A stretch of 14,753 nt of DNA, taken from contig CP070672.1 of NCBI GenBank assembly GCA_020351895.1, positions 488,759 to 503,511 on the forward strand, written 5' to 3'. The notes beneath the pieces are model-generated. The model was not told where the DNA came from. It saw only the letters and a list, made by a program, of their open reading frames with translations, and made no database searches. Below, piece after piece: positions 13,206 through 14,753 of this stretch (its first letter is position 1; the number at the start of each line of letters is the position of its first letter). Origin of the DNA: Thermoplasmata archaeon (GTDB taxonomy: Archaea > Thermoplasmatota > Thermoplasmata > GCA-020350865). A program made the position numbers and the translations under genes.

Positions 13206-14753
13206 CTACATTGGAACATCCCAGGTTGTCTCAACTTTTGAATGAATCCAATACCCTCTTCCTGGAACAAAATAATCATTCTCACCCATATCATGCCAGG
13301 TCTGCGTTTGGGCATCATACCACTGGATGAGGTCAACCTCCTGTCCGAATGTGAGGTCGTTCAATCCTTCTGTCCTTGTATAGCATGTCAATGAAGGGTA
13401 ACCTACCATGTTCCAGCCAGAATAGAGGGTGATGGTTTGATTCTCTATTGGAGCCATGCCCCTGTATTCAAACATTATTCCATTGGCTTTCGTAATGTGT
13501 ATCCAGAAGCATATCATATGATTGATGTCATTCAAATCATTTAGATTCAGAGCTTTTGAGACTTGATTATGTTTCCAGTGATCGTCTGTGTCCGTTGCAT
13601 TGAACCATTGGACTGCATCATATGAACCTTTAATGGGCTCCAGAAGCGTGCTCAATTCGGTGTCATACGGGATGTAGGGAAGCGATATGAGGTTCCAACC
13701 TGGATAAAGATATAAATTTACGTGAGGATTCATTAGCGGATAGTGATCCTGAACACCAGCACCTCCGAGAATGTAAACATAGGGTGTATCTCCAATCCCA
13801 TCAGAAGGAGGAACATCCTGACTTGGAGTGCAGTTCAGATCCACACCATCGTAATCAAGCCAATAATTTCCACCCGAGGGATAGGTATTATTCCAGAAGC
13901 TCAAGTTGAGGTCATCATAGGCCTGGATATGATCGGGACTGTAAATTTCAGTGGACCCATTGTTATAGGCTATGTTATTATGATGAATGGTATTATTATG
14001 GGAATTGTTTATATAAATGCCATAATAGGAATTTGAAGTGATATTATTATAGATGATATTATTTCTATTTGATGCACGTAGGTATGTTCCGTTCCCTGAA
14101 TTAGAGCTTATGTCATTCCTTAAAATATCATTTTTAGAGCTGGATTTTAAATAAATCCCGTACTTAAGATTTGAATTTATTACATTGTCAAAGAGATCAT
14201 TGCTTGAACTGGACTCTATATATATTCCATGTCCGGTATTTGAAAGGATATTGTTATTGTCTACTGTATTAATTGAGGTTGATTTTAGATGAATTCCAAT
14301 ATTACCATTTGAATATATGTTGTTATAGGATATTGTAATGCTATAACCCTTATCTATAATCAATCCATTGTTATTATTTGAATAAATATTATTATGGGAT
14401 ATAATATTGAGTCTGCTATCTCTAAATTGTAGGCCAATGTTTGAATTGGAAAAGATGTTGTTATGGGATATCTTGTTCTCACCATCGGCATTACCGGGAA
14501 CGACATCAATACCGATTGCGTTTTTTGAAATATTATTATGATCCACTATGTTCCTGTTGGAGGTGAAGTAGAGATATATGCCAACACTATTATATGTTAT
14601 ATTATTTCTTGATATGGTATTGTCCGGGCTTCTGTCAACCCACATCCCAAAATCATTGTTCGTGATATTGTTTTCTGATATGATGTTATTTGAGCTTTGA
14701 TATGGATATATACCACAGGTTCTGAAAGGAAAAACGGGGGCCCTGTTATTGAA
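13206..14753 (-). CDS. NosD-like parallel beta-helix surface protein, 3' part (runs off right edge)
   Basis: The frame is open from the right edge (14753) to the stop at 13206-13208, 515 codons. The methionine at 14645 is internal: the 36 codons before it continue the same repeat (NNIISENNITNNDFG), so the true start lies outside the window. Beta-helix coils of about 23 residues with NN ladders and YYGIYI or GIYLKS motifs fill the first 65%. GGNYWLDYDG with DGIGDTPYVYILG is the classic end of the NosD repeat region. The final 168 residues repeat the two-part GWNLISLPY / GWNMVGYPS module and end TTWDVPM, closely similar to the end of the 943-residue protein at both protein and DNA level. It is probably a glycosylated surface protein; ligand unknown. 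Confidence 0.9.
   Translation of the reverse strand, partial: FNNRAPVFPFRTCGIYPYQSSNNIISENNITNNDFGMWVDRSPDNTISRNNITYNSVGIYLYFTSNRNIVDHNNISKNAIGIDVVPGNADGENKISHNNIFSNSNIGLQFRDSRLNIISHNNIYSNNNNGLIIDKGYSITISYNNIYSNGNIGIHLKSTSINTVDNNNILSNTGHGIYIESSSSNDLFDNVINSNLKYGIYLKSSSKNDILRNDISSNSGNGTYLRASNRNNIIYNNITSNSYYGIYINNSHNNTIHHNNIAYNNGSTEIYSPDHIQAYDDLNLSFWNNTYPSGGNYWLDYDGVDLNCTPSQDVPPSDGIGDTPYVYILGGAGVQDHYPLMNPHVNLYLYPGWNLISLPYIPYDTELSTLLEPIKGSYDAVQWFNATDTDDHWKHNQVSKALNLNDLNDINHMICFWIHITKANGIMFEYRGMAPIENQTITLYSGWNMVGYPSLTCYTRTEGLNDLTFGQEVDLIQWYDAQTQTWHDMGENDYFVPGRGYWIHSKVETTWDVPM

Noticed and set aside
9907..14753. True NosD function in copper insertion for nitrous oxide reductase
   Set aside because: Only the beta-helix repeat type is shared; no nos genes are near, and the proteins carry different C-terminal modules.

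Overview
The window reads as a chromosomal segment of an archaeon devoted almost entirely to secreted and cell-surface proteins. Archaeal signs are strong TATA boxes with an upstream BRE-like element, two genes whose TATA box lies only about 25 bases before the ATG (leaderless transcripts), asparagine-rich NosD-like surface proteins full of N-glycosylation sequons, and a membrane protein ending in two winged-helix domains of the kind common in Euryarchaeota. A Thermoplasmata-related lineage is my best guess. That placement is inference from protein style, not from a marker gene. No rRNA, tRNA, CRISPR array or complete mobile element was seen.

Layout. Bases 1-793 (minus) hold the 5' end of a NosD-like beta-helix protein. 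From 1244 to 8777 there are four plus-strand genes: a membrane-spanning regulator with a beta-propeller ectodomain (1244-3241), a trimeric-adhesin or tail-fibre-like protein (3414-4853), a secreted HExxH metalloprotease (4887-6815, probably co-transcribed with the adhesin) and a secreted beta-sandwich protein (7146-8777). A small basic protein of unknown function follows (9164-9421), bracketed by hairpins. Then come a complete 943-residue NosD-like protein (9907-12738, minus), a divergent membrane zinc-ribbon protein (12871-13161, plus) and the 3' part of another NosD-like protein (13206 to the right edge, minus).

The most interesting pattern is a 31-34-base promoter element found four times at fixed spacing to the TATA box (901, 1127, 3330, 7046). 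Its core is two TACAAAA repeats 11 bases apart. It precedes the regulator, the adhesin-protease pair and the beta-sandwich gene, and one copy has no obvious gene. A plausible reading is a self-contained sensing and response unit: the propeller domain samples the cell exterior and the tandem winged helices act on the direct-repeat promoters of secreted effectors and on the regulator's own promoter. The link between regulator and element is inference.

The minus-strand NosD-like genes use a different, leaderless promoter. They share a 5' module (promoter plus signal peptide) and a roughly 168-residue C-terminal module around variable beta-helix repeats. Two decayed copies of the 5' module (6899-6968 and 9644-9843) lie between the plus-strand genes, suggesting repeated duplication and decay of this surface family. 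The leader of the 7146 gene holds two mutually exclusive 8-bp hairpins ending exactly at the Shine-Dalgarno sequence, a possible RNA switch.
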